A stretch of 9,920 bases of DNA from JBCDBY01 sp039182715 (GCA_039182715.1 JBCDBY010000168.1:1-9920), one strand, 5' to 3'. Counted from the stretch's first letter, positions 1 to 7,132 are shown. The notes: generated from the letters alone by a model not told the origin. Program-made: numbers and translations.

Positions 1-741
1 GTCGACGCCATCGACGTCGGCGTTGATGTCCCGCGCGGCATCGGTCTCCTGACCGTGTCCCGTGGCCGATGCACGGAAGGCGTACATGCCGGTGCCGGGA
101 ACGCGAAGCGTGTACGCGCCGGACTCGTCGGTCGTTCCCTGGCCAACCCAGTCGTCGGGTCCGCCGATGCGGCGCAGGATGCTCGCGAAGTCGATCTGAT
201 TGATGCGCCCCTCGCTCCGGACCGCCTCGACGAGCGCGCCCTTCATCGGCTTGTTCGCGGCGTCGTACACGACCCCGCGCACTTCGACCGACTCCGACAG
301 CGTGATCGTGCAGGTCTCGTTCTTCGCACGGACGGTCACGGTCTCGGCTCCGTAGCCGGCGCCGGTCGACGCCATGATGCGATACACACCCGGCGCGATG
401 TTCGAGATCACGATCCGCTCTCCGGGCATCGCATGTTCGACGCCCTGCCCGCGAACTCCCGTCACCGTCAGCTTCGCACCGGTCGGCTTGGAGCCGTCGG
501 CCTTGCGAAGGTTGATGGTCAGCGTGCGATCGCCCCGCGCCAGCGGCGTCGTCACGAGGAAGAGAGTCGACGAATCCCCATTGTCGTCCGCGACGTCCCG
601 CTCGGTCTCCCGGCTCGTCGCATCCCGGGTTGCCCCCGACCGCGACCCCGACCGCCCGCCGTCGTCGTCGAACGCGAACAGATAGACCAGCGCCGCGACC
701 CCCAACACCGCGGCCGCCACAAGCAGATGTGCCGGCTTCAT
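1..741 (-). CDS. Membrane-anchored carboxypeptidase-regulatory-like repeat protein (N-terminal part, cut by window edge)
   Basis: Translating the minus strand from the ATG at 739-741 gives 247 codons with no stop up to base 1, so the C-terminus lies outside the window. Residues 5-24 form a hydrophobic segment directly after MKPA, which looks like a signal anchor. A Gly/Ser/Asp-rich linker follows to about residue 58. Residues about 72-147 look like a beta-sandwich. Residues about 153-213 form a recognisable CarboxypepD_reg-like unit: the opening VRGVVYDAANKPMKGALVE, an insert containing DDWVGQGTTDESGAYTLRV, and a closing AFRASATGHG. Such domains are transthyretin-like beta-sandwiches found in extracytoplasmic bacterial proteins; their function here is unknown. 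The gene starts 29 bases after the stop of a larger protein of the same architecture, so the two probably form a tandem pair. I see no Shine-Dalgarno; a TACCCT hexamer lies 12 to 7 bases before the ATG. Substrate or partner cannot be deduced. Confidence 0.85.
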   Translation of the reverse strand, partial: MKPAHLLVAAAVLGVAALVYLFAFDDDGGRSGSRSGATRDATSRETERDVADDNGDSSTLFLVTTPLARGDRTLTINLRKADGSKPTGAKLTVTGVRGQGVEHAMPGERIVISNIAPGVYRIMASTGAGYGAETVTVRAKNETCTITLSESVEVRGVVYDAANKPMKGALVEAVRSEGRINQIDFASILRRIGGPDDWVGQGTTDESGAYTLRVPGTGMYAFRASATGHGQETDAARDINADVDGVD

Positions 742-747
742 GGTCTC

Positions 748-753
748 AGGGTA
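748..753 (-). promoter_or_regulatory. Candidate -10 element (TACCCT) for a leaderless start
   Basis: On the minus strand, TACCCT occupies positions -12 to -7 relative to the ATG at 741. It fits the TANNNT pattern known from leaderless genes of high-G+C bacteria, and no Shine-Dalgarno is visible. It sits in the 29-base gap behind the 904-residue gene, so it could give the second gene its own transcript. No matching -35 was found at normal spacing. The site gains support from similar hexamers at the same distance before other starts in the window. Confidence 0.4.
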
Positions 754-770
754 CCCGCGCGCGGCCGGCG

Positions 771-3485
771 CTATTCGGCCGGAATGCGAATGACGAGGTC
801 CGTGGTGCCGGCGGCGACATCCTTGATCGTCGCCTTGTGGTTCCGCGTCCGTCCCGGGGCGACCTCCCACGTTGCGTTCACGTGGACGGTGTAGCGGCCC
901 TCCGGCACGCGCTCCACGCGGAAGCGATCGTCGCGCGCCTCGGTGAGTTGCTCCATGAGCAGATCCCCGTTCCGGTCGCGCAGGACGACGTCCGCTTCGG
1001 TCCGCGTCGCGTTCGCCGGGAACTCGATCGACCCGGCGATGACCCGGGGGCGCATCACCCGGATCTCCACCGACTTCCGCCGCTCCATCACGGTGACCGG
1101 CGCCGGTGCGATCCACGCCTCCGCATCGACGCGCACCGAGAGAGGGCCGGGGATCAGCTGCGTAACGCGAAAGGCGCCGTGCGCATCCGTCCGCGCCGTT
1201 CGACGGCCGGGCTCGATGGTGATGACCAAGCCCTCCACGCCGCGACCGGCCGGGTCGATCACGCGTCCCGCGAGCACCCGACCGTCACCAACCCGCAGGT
1301 CTCGCTCGCCCGCCCCGACCCGGACGCCCTCGACCGCGTGCAGCCGAACGTGCCCGCGCGAGACGCGCAGCGTGTACGCGCGATCGGGAACAAGCCCCTG
1401 CATCTCGAAGCGACCGTCCCAGCCCGTGAGAGCCCCCGCATGTCGAATGCCCTCCGACCACGCCCGGACGGAGTAGCCGGCCAGCGGCTCCCCGCTTCCG
1501 TCGAGCAGGCGCGCCCGGAACGGAACGGATCGTCGCAGCTCGATGACCAATGGCGTATCGGGCTTCACGCGCCGCTCGGTCGCGAAACCGGGCGCCTGCA
1601 CGACCAGCCGAGCGGTGCCCTCCGGAAAGCTCGGCAGGCGGAAGCGTCCCGCGACGTCCGTGCGGACCGATCGAATCGTCGTTGTCTGCGCCTGAGCGAG
1701 CTTGTCCGGCGCCTGCGCGATCGCGGAGCTCCAGCGCTGCGTGCGCACGGTCGCGCCGACGACCGGAACGCCGGATTGGTCCAACACGACGCCTTCGACG
1801 AACGGATGCTGCCAGAGCCGGATGTCACCCAGATCGTGGACCGCACCGTCGTCCGGCGTTGCCTCCGCGCCGCCCCGCATCGACGAGCCATGAAAGACAT
1901 GCACCTGCATCGATCCACGCGGAACGCCTTCGAGTTGGAATCGGCCCGCCTCGTCACTCACGGCGCGACGGGGCACCGGCTCCAACTTCACCCGGGCGAC
2001 TCGCAGATGCGGCACGATGTGCGCCCCCACGATCGGTTCGCCGTCCTGCGACACGACGCGACCGCGGTAGCGCACGCCCTCCCGGAGCGTCAGCATGATC
2101 GGCTCCCGCGCTTCGGGGTCGAGCAGACCGGTCGGCGACGAGGCCGCCCAATCGGGATGATCCGCATAGAGCGCAATCCGATCGGGAACGCACGGACCGA
2201 TCCGAAACCGCCCCTGCTCGTCGGTGTGGGCGGCCACCTCCTGCTCCCACGTCGTGTGCACGGAAGCGCCGGAGACGGGTCGGCCCGACGGGTCCCGAAC
2301 CTCGCCCTCGAAATACGCGCCGGGGGCGATCACGACGTCCACGGTGGCCTCGTCCACGCCCCGCGGAAACAGGATCTCGCCCCGACGAGCGTTCGACCAG
2401 TCCCACGCGGGATCGGGATAGTCGGCGTGCCGGGCGCGCAGCGAGCGGGTGAGCCGCGCGAGCCCGCGGAGTTCGTAGCGCCCCGACGCGTCGGTCGGCG
2501 CCGATCGCGTCACGAGGATCATCGGGCTCTCGGCGGCCGATTCGACGGTCGCGCCCTCGATCGGGCGCCCGGTCGCGGCATCCCGTACGACGCCACGCGC
2601 CACGCACCCCCGCTCGACCGCGATCACCCCCGCGTCCCATCCGTCCTCATGCGGAACGAAAGGACCGAGCTCCACGGTCGCCCGCACGTGATCCGGCGAC
2701 CAGACCGACGCGAAGCGGTGCCACGGCCATCCGTCCCGGGGCGGTGCGACCGGTTCCAGAACGACCGTGCCGTTCTCGTCCGTTCGTCCCTCCACGAGTC
2801 CGTACCGCACCGTCGCGCCGGCGACCGGCCGGGCGCGGTCGGATGCTTCCACGACCCGGGCGCGGACCCGCACGCCGCGGCGAACGACGATGTCGATGCG
2901 CTCCGACGAACCGGAGGGAAGAGAGGTCTCCCTGGGTGCGTAGCCGGGGGCGCGGACGACGATCCCGATGTCGCGAGGCGACGGTGTCACCGTCCGTTCG
3001 AACGAGCCCGTTTCGTCGACGCGCCGGGAGCCACGACACGGAGCCGTGAACTCCACCGACGCGATCGAGACCGGTGCTCCCCGCTCGTCCAGCACGCGGC
3101 CACGGATGACGGCTCCACGCACCATCCGGATGCGAACCGGTCCGCGCTCGACACGACGACGAATCGGGACGTATCCGGACGCCCGCACCTCGAGAAGGAC
3201 CATGTCGTCCCGGTCCACGCCGAGGTCGAACGCGCCGTTCGTGCCCGTCGTCGCTTCGGCTCCACGGCCGCGCACGACGGCGCCCGCGATGGGGTTGGCC
3301 GCTCGGTCCACGACATGGCCGCGAAGGGAGTGAGCCAGCTTCGCATGCGGCGCCTTCGACACCGCCATCGAACGCTCGGAATCGGGCGGTGGGCCGCGTC
3401 GGGTCGGCGCGCGCGGCGCACGCTCCACCAGCAGCGCCCCGATGAGGACCAACGCCATCAGCAGCGCGCCGACAAGCCACCTCAT
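771..3485 (-). CDS. Large membrane-anchored protein with about ten carboxypeptidase-regulatory-like repeats
   Basis: The product is 904 residues. Residues 3-20 are a hydrophobic anchor (LVGALLMALVLIGALL) followed by a Pro/Arg-rich linker to about residue 54. The rest is a chain of CarboxypepD_reg-like units starting near residues 55, 127, 207, 296, 392, 473, 562, 656, 738 and 815. The pattern is G-x-V-x-D-x-x-G-x-P-(hydrophobic)-x-GA-x-V, then about 20-40 residues later a T-D-x-x-G-x-(F/Y) turn and a -V-x-A-x-G-Y/F strand. Clear examples are FEGEVRDPSGRPVSGASV (392) and VEGVVLDQSGVPVVGATV (562); the second and tenth units are divergent. I chose the ATG at 3485 because the anchor follows at once. 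In-frame ATGs further upstream would add an Arg/Ser-rich leader, and the nearest (3497) lies inside the -10-like hexamer. The protein is probably anchored in the inner membrane with a periplasmic or surface repeat rod. No enzymatic domain is seen; a scaffold, adhesion or binding role is possible but unproven. Codon third positions are less G+C-extreme than in the neighbouring glcD. Confidence 0.88.
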   Translation of the reverse strand: MRWLVGALLMALVLIGALLVERAPRAPTRRGPPPDSERSMAVSKAPHAKLAHSLRGHVVDRAANPIAGAVVRGRGAEATTGTNGAFDLGVDRDDMVLLEVRASGYVPIRRRVERGPVRIRMVRGAVIRGRVLDERGAPVSIASVEFTAPCRGSRRVDETGSFERTVTPSPRDIGIVVRAPGYAPRETSLPSGSSERIDIVVRRGVRVRARVVEASDRARPVAGATVRYGLVEGRTDENGTVVLEPVAPPRDGWPWHRFASVWSPDHVRATVELGPFVPHEDGWDAGVIAVERGCVARGVVRDAATGRPIEGATVESAAESPMILVTRSAPTDASGRYELRGLARLTRSLRARHADYPDPAWDWSNARRGEILFPRGVDEATVDVVIAPGAYFEGEVRDPSGRPVSGASVHTTWEQEVAAHTDEQGRFRIGPCVPDRIALYADHPDWAASSPTGLLDPEAREPIMLTLREGVRYRGRVVSQDGEPIVGAHIVPHLRVARVKLEPVPRRAVSDEAGRFQLEGVPRGSMQVHVFHGSSMRGGAEATPDDGAVHDLGDIRLWQHPFVEGVVLDQSGVPVVGATVRTQRWSSAIAQAPDKLAQAQTTTIRSVRTDVAGRFRLPSFPEGTARLVVQAPGFATERRVKPDTPLVIELRRSVPFRARLLDGSGEPLAGYSVRAWSEGIRHAGALTGWDGRFEMQGLVPDRAYTLRVSRGHVRLHAVEGVRVGAGERDLRVGDGRVLAGRVIDPAGRGVEGLVITIEPGRRTARTDAHGAFRVTQLIPGPLSVRVDAEAWIAPAPVTVMERRKSVEIRVMRPRVIAGSIEFPANATRTEADVVLRDRNGDLLMEQLTEARDDRFRVERVPEGRYTVHVNATWEVAPGRTRNHKATIKDVAAGTTDLVIRIPAE

Positions 3486-3492
3486 GGCCGAA

Positions 3493-3498
3493 AGCATA
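3493..3498 (-). promoter_or_regulatory. Candidate -10 element (TATGCT) of the repeat-protein gene
   Basis: On the minus strand TATGCT lies at -13 to -8 before the ATG at 3485 and matches TATAAT at four of six positions. There is no Shine-Dalgarno (the bases before the ATG are TTTCGGCC). A leaderless transcript starting at or next to the ATG is therefore plausible. No convincing -35 exists at 16-18 bases, and the region is shared with the divergent glcD promoter. Confidence 0.45.
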
Positions 3499-3502
3499 CC
3501 GC

Positions 3503-3531
3503 TTGGCGTCGTCCGCGGCGTGGCGGACAAT
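3503..3531 (+). promoter_or_regulatory. Candidate sigma70-like promoter of glcD, leaderless geometry
   Basis: TTGGCG (3503-3508) and GACAAT (3526-3531) are separated by 17 bases and each matches the -35 or -10 consensus at four of six positions. The hexamer lies at -12 to -7 from the glcD ATG (3538), which predicts transcription starting at the start codon. No Shine-Dalgarno precedes this ATG (ATAGCCCC). The site overlaps the upstream region of the divergent gene, so polymerases for the two directions would probably exclude each other. Confidence 0.45.
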
Positions 3532-3537
3532 AGCCCC

Positions 3538-4896
3538 ATGAGCCTCGCCGACGACCTGCGCGCCCTCGACATCGAGGTGCTCACCGAGGACCTCCACGCC
3601 TGGGGTCACGACGAGACGATGGACCTGCACGAGTCCGCGTCGCTGGTGGCGCGGCCGCGCACCACGGAGCAGGTGGCGGCGGTGCTGCGCGCGGCGCACG
3701 CGGCGAAGGTGCCGGTCACGCCGCGCGGCGGCGGCACGGGCAAGGCGGGCAGCTGCATTCCGACGCCCGGCGGCATCGTCTTGAGCGTCGACCGCATGGA
3801 TCGCATCAAGGAGATCGATCCGCTCGACCGGTACGCGGTCGTCGAGCCCGGCGTCGTGCTCTGGAACCTGCACGAGGAGGCGGCCAAGCACGACCTCTGG
3901 TATCCGGTCGACATGTCGTCCGGCGGCTCCTGCCTCATCGGCGGCAACGTCGCCTGCGACGCGGGCGGCGAGCGCGCGGTGAAGTACGGCACCACGCGCG
4001 CGCAGATCACCGGCGTCGAGGCGGTGCTCATGGACGGCACCGTCATCCGCTCCGGCGGCAAGCTCGCCAAGAACGTCGCCGGCTACGCGCTACACCACCT
4101 GCTCATCGGCAGCGAGGGCACGCTCGGCGTCATCACCGAGATCACGCTCAAGCTCGTGCCGCTGCCGCCCTACCGCCGCACGCTGCTCGCCGCCTTCGAG
4201 GAGCTCGACACCGCCTGCGATGCCGCGCTCGCTCTCGACGGCTCGGGCCTCGGCCCGTCGGCCATCGAGTTCATCGAGCAGCCCGCCGTGCAGCTCGCGC
4301 AGGAGATGGCGGGCGAGAAGCTCCCCCACGCCGACGCCGCCGCGCTGCTGCTCGTCGAGCTGGAAGGATTCCGCGAGGACGACGCCGACCGCGAGATCGA
4401 GCAGGCGGCCGAGGTGCTCTTCGAGGCGGGCGCGCGCGACGTCGATCTCGCCAAGCGCGAGCAGGTCTGGGGCGTGCGCCACACGGTCGCCGAGGCGATC
4501 AAGGCGCTGCCCGGCTACAGCGCCGTCGATGCGGTCGTCCCGCGGCGCCGGCTTCCGGACCTCGTGCGCACCGCGCACGCGGCCGCGAAGGAGAACGGCA
4601 TCGAGGTCGTCTGCTTCGGCCACGCCGGCGACGGCAACCTGCACATCGACTTCATCCGCCGGGACGCCGACGACCCGCACTGGGAGCAGGCGATGCCGAA
4701 GGCGGTGCAGCGCGTGCTCGCGTTCACCGTCGAGGCGGGCGGTTCGATCACCGCCGAGCACGGCGTCGGTCTGCTGCGCAAGGCGGACATGCCGATGCAG
4801 TTCGACGCGGGTACGCTCGCCGCGATGCGCGCGCTCAAACAGGCGTGGGATCCGGACGGGCTACTGAATCCGGATAAGGTACTGCCGGACGCGTAG
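3538..4896 (+). CDS. glcD: FAD-linked oxidase, glycolate oxidase GlcD / D-lactate dehydrogenase type
   Basis: The 452-residue product belongs to the family of FAD-dependent 2-hydroxy-acid dehydrogenases (glycolate oxidase GlcD, D-lactate dehydrogenase), which oxidise a D-2-hydroxy acid to the 2-oxo acid. The FAD_binding_4 domain covers roughly residues 38-205, with PRGGGTGKAGSC at 62-73, GNVACDAGG at 136-144, KYGTTR at 149-154 and GSEGTLGVIT at 191-200. The C-terminal FAD-oxidase domain (about 212-448) shows WGVRH at 311-315, GHAGDGNLH at 361-369, EHGVG at 407-411 and GLLNPDKV at 441-448. All core blocks are present at normal family length. I use the ATG at 3538 because the family's N-terminus aligns there; a longer in-frame reading would cross the divergent gene's start. 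No GlcE or GlcF iron-sulphur partner is nearby, so the electron acceptor and exact substrate (glycolate, D-lactate, another hydroxy acid) cannot be fixed. The 3' end overlaps the convergent glycosyltransferase gene by 62 bases. Confidence 0.93.
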   Translation: MSLADDLRALDIEVLTEDLHAWGHDETMDLHESASLVARPRTTEQVAAVLRAAHAAKVPVTPRGGGTGKAGSCIPTPGGIVLSVDRMDRIKEIDPLDRYAVVEPGVVLWNLHEEAAKHDLWYPVDMSSGGSCLIGGNVACDAGGERAVKYGTTRAQITGVEAVLMDGTVIRSGGKLAKNVAGYALHHLLIGSEGTLGVITEITLKLVPLPPYRRTLLAAFEELDTACDAALALDGSGLGPSAIEFIEQPAVQLAQEMAGEKLPHADAAALLLVELEGFREDDADREIEQAAEVLFEAGARDVDLAKREQVWGVRHTVAEAIKALPGYSAVDAVVPRRRLPDLVRTAHAAAKENGIEVVCFGHAGDGNLHIDFIRRDADDPHWEQAMPKAVQRVLAFTVEAGGSITAEHGVGLLRKADMPMQFDAGTLAAMRALKQAWDPDGLLNPDKVLPDA

Positions 4897-5794
4897 CGGG
4901 CGCGGCGAAGCCGGCCTCCACGTAGAGCGGGCGCTGCTTCGACTCGTGGTACGTGCGACCGACGTACTCGCCGAGCACGCCGAGCGAGACGAGCTGCACG
5001 CCGCCGAGGAACAGCACCGCGCCCAGGACCGGATTCGCGCCGGCCAGCGCGAAGAGCAGGAAGCCGAGGCCGAGGACGGTCGAGACGGCTCCGGTGTAGA
5101 GCGCGAATCGCAGCGGCGAGACGGACATCGACGTAATGCCGTCGAGCGCGAGGTTCCAAAGCCGCCCGAACCCGAACTTGGTCTCGCCGCGCGCGCGCGA
5201 CGGCCGCTCGTAGGGCACGCCCTTCTGCTCGAAGCCGATCCAGGCGAAGAGCCCCTTCATGAAGCGATGGCGCTCCCGGTTGGCGCGCAGCGCATCGGCG
5301 GCGCGGCGACTGAGCAGGCGGAAGTCGCCGGTGTCCTGCGGCACGGACACGCGCGAAACGCGATCGAGATGGCGGTAGAAAAGTCGCGCCGCCCAGCGTT
5401 TCCACGCCGGCTCGTACCCGCGATCCGTCCGCACGCCGTAGACCACGTCGAACCCGCGCCGCCACCAGGCGACGAACTCGGCGATGACTTCGGGCGGGTC
5501 CTGCAGATCGGCATCGATGAAGACAACCGCGTCGCCCGTCGCGTGGTCGAGGCCCGCCGTCATGGCGATCTCCTTGCCGAAGCCGCGCGCGAGGTCGACG
5601 ATGCCGACCCGCGGATCGATCCGCCGCAGCGCGCGCGCCACGTCCAGCGTCGCGTCGCGGCTGCCGTCGTTGACGAAGAGGAACTCCGCGTCGAGATCGG
5701 GCAGCGCCTCGAAAACCGCATGCAAGCGCGCGTGCAAGTCCGCCAGCACCGCCTGCTCGTCACGGCACGGCACGATGACCGAGATCTTCTGCAT
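4835..5794 (-). CDS. Polyprenyl-phosphate glycosyltransferase, GT2 family (GtrB/ArnC/DPM1-like)
   Basis: The 319-residue product starts ISVIVPCRDE, the usual opening of a GT-A family 2 glycosyltransferase. Nucleotide-sugar and metal-binding motifs are VNDGSRD (residues 41-47) and IDADLQDPPE (93-102). Further family blocks are ARGFGKEIAMTAGLDHATGD (69-88), QDTGDFRLLSRRAADAL (153-169), RHRFMKGLFAWIGF (175-188) and the ARGETKFG loop (201-208). Two hydrophobic helices at about 229-250 and 256-276 precede GEYVGRTYHESKQRPLY (275-291), the hallmark C-terminal stretch of the GtrB/ArnC group. These enzymes transfer a sugar from a nucleotide donor to undecaprenyl phosphate at the cytoplasmic face of the inner membrane for later use in surface glycan modification. 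The sugar is not deducible. The last 20 residues are a proline-rich tail encoded antisense to the end of glcD. The gene is divergent from the PAP2 phosphatase gene (69 bases between starts). The ATG at 5794 is preceded at once by AGAGGGG, too close for a good Shine-Dalgarno, and by TAGGCT at -13. Confidence 0.92.
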   Translation of the reverse strand: MQKISVIVPCRDEQAVLADLHARLHAVFEALPDLDAEFLFVNDGSRDATLDVARALRRIDPRVGIVDLARGFGKEIAMTAGLDHATGDAVVFIDADLQDPPEVIAEFVAWWRRGFDVVYGVRTDRGYEPAWKRWAARLFYRHLDRVSRVSVPQDTGDFRLLSRRAADALRANRERHRFMKGLFAWIGFEQKGVPYERPSRARGETKFGFGRLWNLALDGITSMSVSPLRFALYTGAVSTVLGLGFLLFALAGANPVLGAVLFLGGVQLVSLGVLGEYVGRTYHESKQRPLYVEAGFAAPATRPAVPYPDSVARPDPTPV

Positions 5795-5801
5795 CCCCTC
5801 T

Positions 5802-5807
5802 AGCCTA
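5802..5807 (-). promoter_or_regulatory. Candidate -10 element (TAGGCT) of the glycosyltransferase gene
   Basis: On the minus strand TAGGCT lies at -13 to -8 before the ATG at 5794, the position expected for a leaderless transcript. A purine run AGAGGGG directly abuts the ATG; its zero spacing makes it a poor Shine-Dalgarno, but a role cannot be excluded. No -35 was recognised. Confidence 0.38.
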
Positions 5808-5847
5808 TTTGTGAACGGGGACGGGCCTTGCGCGATTTCGCCGGAGC

Positions 5848-5856
5848 AAGGACATT
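5848..5856 (+). promoter_or_regulatory. Overlapping AAGGA Shine-Dalgarno and GACATT hexamer before the PAP2 gene
   Basis: AAGGA (5848-5852) lies 11 bases before the ATG at 5864, slightly long but usable as a ribosome binding site. Overlapping it, GACATT (5851-5856) lies at -13 to -8 and resembles the GACAAT found at -12 before glcD. Either translation from a leadered transcript or a leaderless start is possible. The site supports 5864 over the in-frame TTG at 5828 as the start. Confidence 0.4.
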
Positions 5857-5863
5857 TCCGGGC

Positions 5864-7132
5864 ATGCGCACCGGCCTCCTTCTGCTCGTCGCCTTCGCCC
5901 TCCTCGCGCGTCCGGCGCACGCGAGCGGCGACGACACCATCGAGGAGATCGGCGACATCATCCAGATCGTCATCCCCGCGACCGCCGCGATCGTTCCCGC
6001 CGTCAAGCGGGACTGGAACGGGTTCGGGCAGTTCGCGCTCAACTTCGGCGCCACGATGGGAACCGTCGGGCTCGCCAAGCTGGTCGTCGACAAGCGACGT
6101 CCCAACGAGGCCAACAACCTTTCGTACCCGTCGGGACACACGGCGGCGTCGTTCTCGGGCGCCGCCTTCCTCGGCAGCCGCTACGGCGCGGCATGGGGCG
6201 TCCCCGCCTACGTCGGGGCGCTCTTCGTCGGCTACTCGCGCGTGCAGGCCGACGCGCACTACGGCGACGACGTGCTCGCCGGCGCGAGCGTGGCGCTGCT
6301 CTACAACTGGGCGATCACCAAGCCGTTTCCCGAGAAGCTGCAGTTCCGCATCACGCGCCAACCGCAGGGTTATGCGTTCGGGTGGAAGTGGAACCTCGAC
6401 TACGAGGACAAGTGGCTGACGGAGGAGGACAAGACCTTCCAGCCGCAGTTCAAGTCCGACGTGGAGTTCGGGGCGACCTGGACCGCGGCCCAGAGCGTGC
6501 AGGCGCCGCCGGGAACCGGTGACGAGATCGACGTCGAGACCGGGGACTTCGGGCGCGTGGACGAGCCGTTCGCCACGACCCGCGTGGCGCTCTCGTGGTT
6601 CTATCTGCCGCGGCACGCGCTGGCCCTGATCATCAACCCCTTCGAGGAACGCGACATCGGCGTGTTCAGCGAGCCCAAGAATTTCAACGGCATCGTCCTC
6701 CCGGCGAATACCGAGATTCGGGCCGCCAACGTCAACTACGACATCCGACTGCGCTACCTCTACGACCTCACGCCTCGATCGCGCTGGATCGTCAAGATCG
6801 GAGGCGGCGTCTCGTTCCAGTACCTCGAGTACGAGTTCCGTGCGGAGTCCGGCGAAGGCAGCAAGGTGAGCGACTTCGTCGTGCTCCCCGTCGTCTCGTT
6901 CGAACTCGGGTACCAGATCTCCGAGAAATGGAGCGTGCGGCTCGAGCTCGAGGGTTTCTATCTCGACTCGGACACGCTGATCGACTCCGCGGCCCTGATC
7001 CAGTGGCAGTTCGGCCGCCAGTGGGATCTCAAACTGGGCTATCGCTGGATCACGCGCGACGTCAACGTGAGCAGCTTCGAGTCCAAGCTCGACCAGAACC
7101 GCATCTTCCTCGGCTTCGGCTACCAGTGGTAG
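5864..7132 (+). CDS. PAP2-family phosphatase with C-terminal outer-membrane beta-barrel-like domain
   Basis: The product is 422 residues. Residues 1-20 are a signal peptide (MRTGLLLLVAFALLARPAHA, cleavage expected after AHA). The PAP2 phosphatase signature is complete: K72-x6-R79-P80 (KLVVDKRRP), P89-S90-G91-H92, and S125-R126-x5-H132-x3-D136, with H92 and H132 the expected nucleophile and acid. Family members dephosphorylate lipid phosphates such as phosphatidic acid, undecaprenyl diphosphate or lipid A. From about residue 158 to 422 the sequence changes to alternating polar/hydrophobic, aromatic-rich strands (for example YAFGWKWNLDYEDKW, RVALSWFYLP, WSVRLELEGFYL, WDLKLGYRWI) and ends in RIFLGFGYQW, a C-terminal aromatic strand as in outer-membrane barrels. 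The PAP2 helices are only moderately hydrophobic, so that domain might sit in the periplasm or the outer membrane. I prefer the ATG at 5864 because the signal peptide begins there; an upstream TTG would add 12 residues. It is divergent from the glycosyltransferase gene and followed after 9 bases by the next gene. Substrate unknown. Confidence 0.88.
   Translation: MRTGLLLLVAFALLARPAHASGDDTIEEIGDIIQIVIPATAAIVPAVKRDWNGFGQFALNFGATMGTVGLAKLVVDKRRPNEANNLSYPSGHTAASFSGAAFLGSRYGAAWGVPAYVGALFVGYSRVQADAHYGDDVLAGASVALLYNWAITKPFPEKLQFRITRQPQGYAFGWKWNLDYEDKWLTEEDKTFQPQFKSDVEFGATWTAAQSVQAPPGTGDEIDVETGDFGRVDEPFATTRVALSWFYLPRHALALIINPFEERDIGVFSEPKNFNGIVLPANTEIRAANVNYDIRLRYLYDLTPRSRWIVKIGGGVSFQYLEYEFRAESGEGSKVSDFVVLPVVSFELGYQISEKWSVRLELEGFYLDSDTLIDSAALIQWQFGRQWDLKLGYRWITRDVNVSSFESKLDQNRIFLGFGYQW

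Noticed and set aside
55..894. 279-codon plus-strand open frame at the left end
   Set aside because: It runs antisense to the truncated anchored protein (1-741), which reads open without a stop through 247 codons with an anchor and a repeat unit.
630..3533. 967-codon open frame on the plus strand
   Set aside because: It is the antisense of the 904-residue repeat protein, very rich in Arg, Pro and His, with no recognisable domain; such frames stay open by chance in high-G+C coding DNA.
3442..3537. N-terminal extension of GlcD by 32 residues
   Set aside because: It would overlap the start of the divergent gene and adds nothing alignable to the family; the promoter-like TTGGCG/GACAAT lies inside it.
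4090..4761. 223-codon minus-strand open frame inside glcD
   Set aside because: It lies wholly antisense to conserved GlcD motifs and has no domain of its own.
5828..5863. TTG start 12 codons upstream for the PAP2 protein
   Set aside because: The signal peptide starts cleanly at the ATG at 5864, which has AAGGA 11 bases upstream; the extension would put charged residues before the signal peptide without benefit.
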